Below are positions 63,908 through 64,000 of a stretch of 64,000 bases of DNA, piece by piece. The notes under the pieces were generated by a model, which searched no databases, had not been told where the DNA came from, and saw nothing but the letters and a program-made list of their open reading frames with translations. The number at the start of each line of letters is the position of its first letter. The first letter of the stretch is position 1. A program made the position numbers and the translations under genes. This DNA comes from Lachnospiraceae bacterium (lineage in GTDB: Bacteria; Bacillota; Clostridia; Lachnospirales; Lachnospiraceae), in the NCBI GenBank assembly GCA_016286035.1, contig JAEERY010000070.1, forward strand, positions 36,123 to 100,122. The letters run 5' to 3'.

Positions 63908-64000
63908 TTCTTGGTGAAGCTCTCGACCTATTAGTAACCATCAGCTGAATACATTACTGTACTTACACCTTGGCCCTATCTACCTCGTCGTCTTCAAGGG
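63908..64000 (-). rRNA. rrl: 23S rRNA, 3' end (partial)
   Basis: Read on the minus strand, the window edge matches the conserved last 90 or so bases of 23S rRNA, including GACGACGAGGTAGATAGG, GGTGTAAGTACAGTAA and the terminal ACTAATAGGTCGAGAGC. The exact 3' end is approximate. The gene continues beyond 64000. It is followed by tRNA-Asp within about 60 bp. Confidence 0.92.

Overview
The window looks like the chromosome of a low-GC, anaerobic, motile but apparently non-spore-forming Lachnospiraceae-type Firmicute (Butyrivibrio/Pseudobutyrivibrio-like). This is inferred from gene content: the Firmicute rqcP-divIC-tilS-hpt-ftsH cluster, reverse rubrerythrin, acetate kinase, flagellin/FliS, glycogen branching enzyme, and clostridial-type ribosome binding sites and promoters. 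No mobile element, CRISPR array or phage gene was seen. Nearly all genes lie on the minus strand; the exceptions are an O-acetylation pair (6722-9058), three short genes (34532, 36830, 39397) and a LUD-domain gene (62715).

Layout. 1-6365: minus-strand surface-glycan operon making GDP-mannose and GDP-L-fucose (gmd, fcl, manC) with a large membrane protein and a CLC-type anion transporter. 6722-9058: divergent MBOAT acyltransferase plus SGNH hydrolase. 9068-11959: TrkA/TrkH potassium uptake. 12042-18525: RNA methyltransferase, then ftsH-hpt-tilS-divIC-rqcP and hup, with the usual sporulation genes yabP/yabQ/spoIIE absent. 18651-24146: PEGA lipoprotein, cca, ackA, proS. 24321-32325: small lipoprotein and zinc-ribbon genes, RluA, PHP, a ferredoxin-GNAT fusion, PepD, a diguanylate cyclase and an NhaC antiporter. 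32459-36961: two-component system, a small solo gene, reverse rubrerythrin, an acyltransferase and a 43-residue membrane peptide. 37053-45018: ahcY, a hydroxyacid dehydrogenase, an orphan prepilin, pgi, HIT, a flavodoxin-SCP2 fusion, rhomboid and murG.

45164-50008 is the most interesting region. Two ABC exporter half-transporters flank a DUF1854-type protein, and upstream sits a compact control element: a consensus promoter, a strong Shine-Dalgarno site, a 38-codon leader ORF, a possible antiterminator hairpin over its stop codon, and an intrinsic terminator with a UUCG loop just before the first transporter gene. This resembles ribosome-mediated attenuation of multidrug ABC exporters (bmrB-bmrCD of Bacillus subtilis), but the leader and the three-gene cargo are different.

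50135-54789 holds fliS, flagellin and a 975-residue repeat protein, with two sigma-28-like promoters. 54872-59992 holds glgB and a TPR/acidic/degenerate-AAA protein. 60201-63344 holds cysK, a DHFR-zinc-ribbon-PgeF fusion and a LUD protein. The right end is a minus-strand rRNA operon tail: 23S 3' end, then tRNA-Asp, Val, Tyr, fMet and Phe, with no 5S gene between 23S and the terminator.
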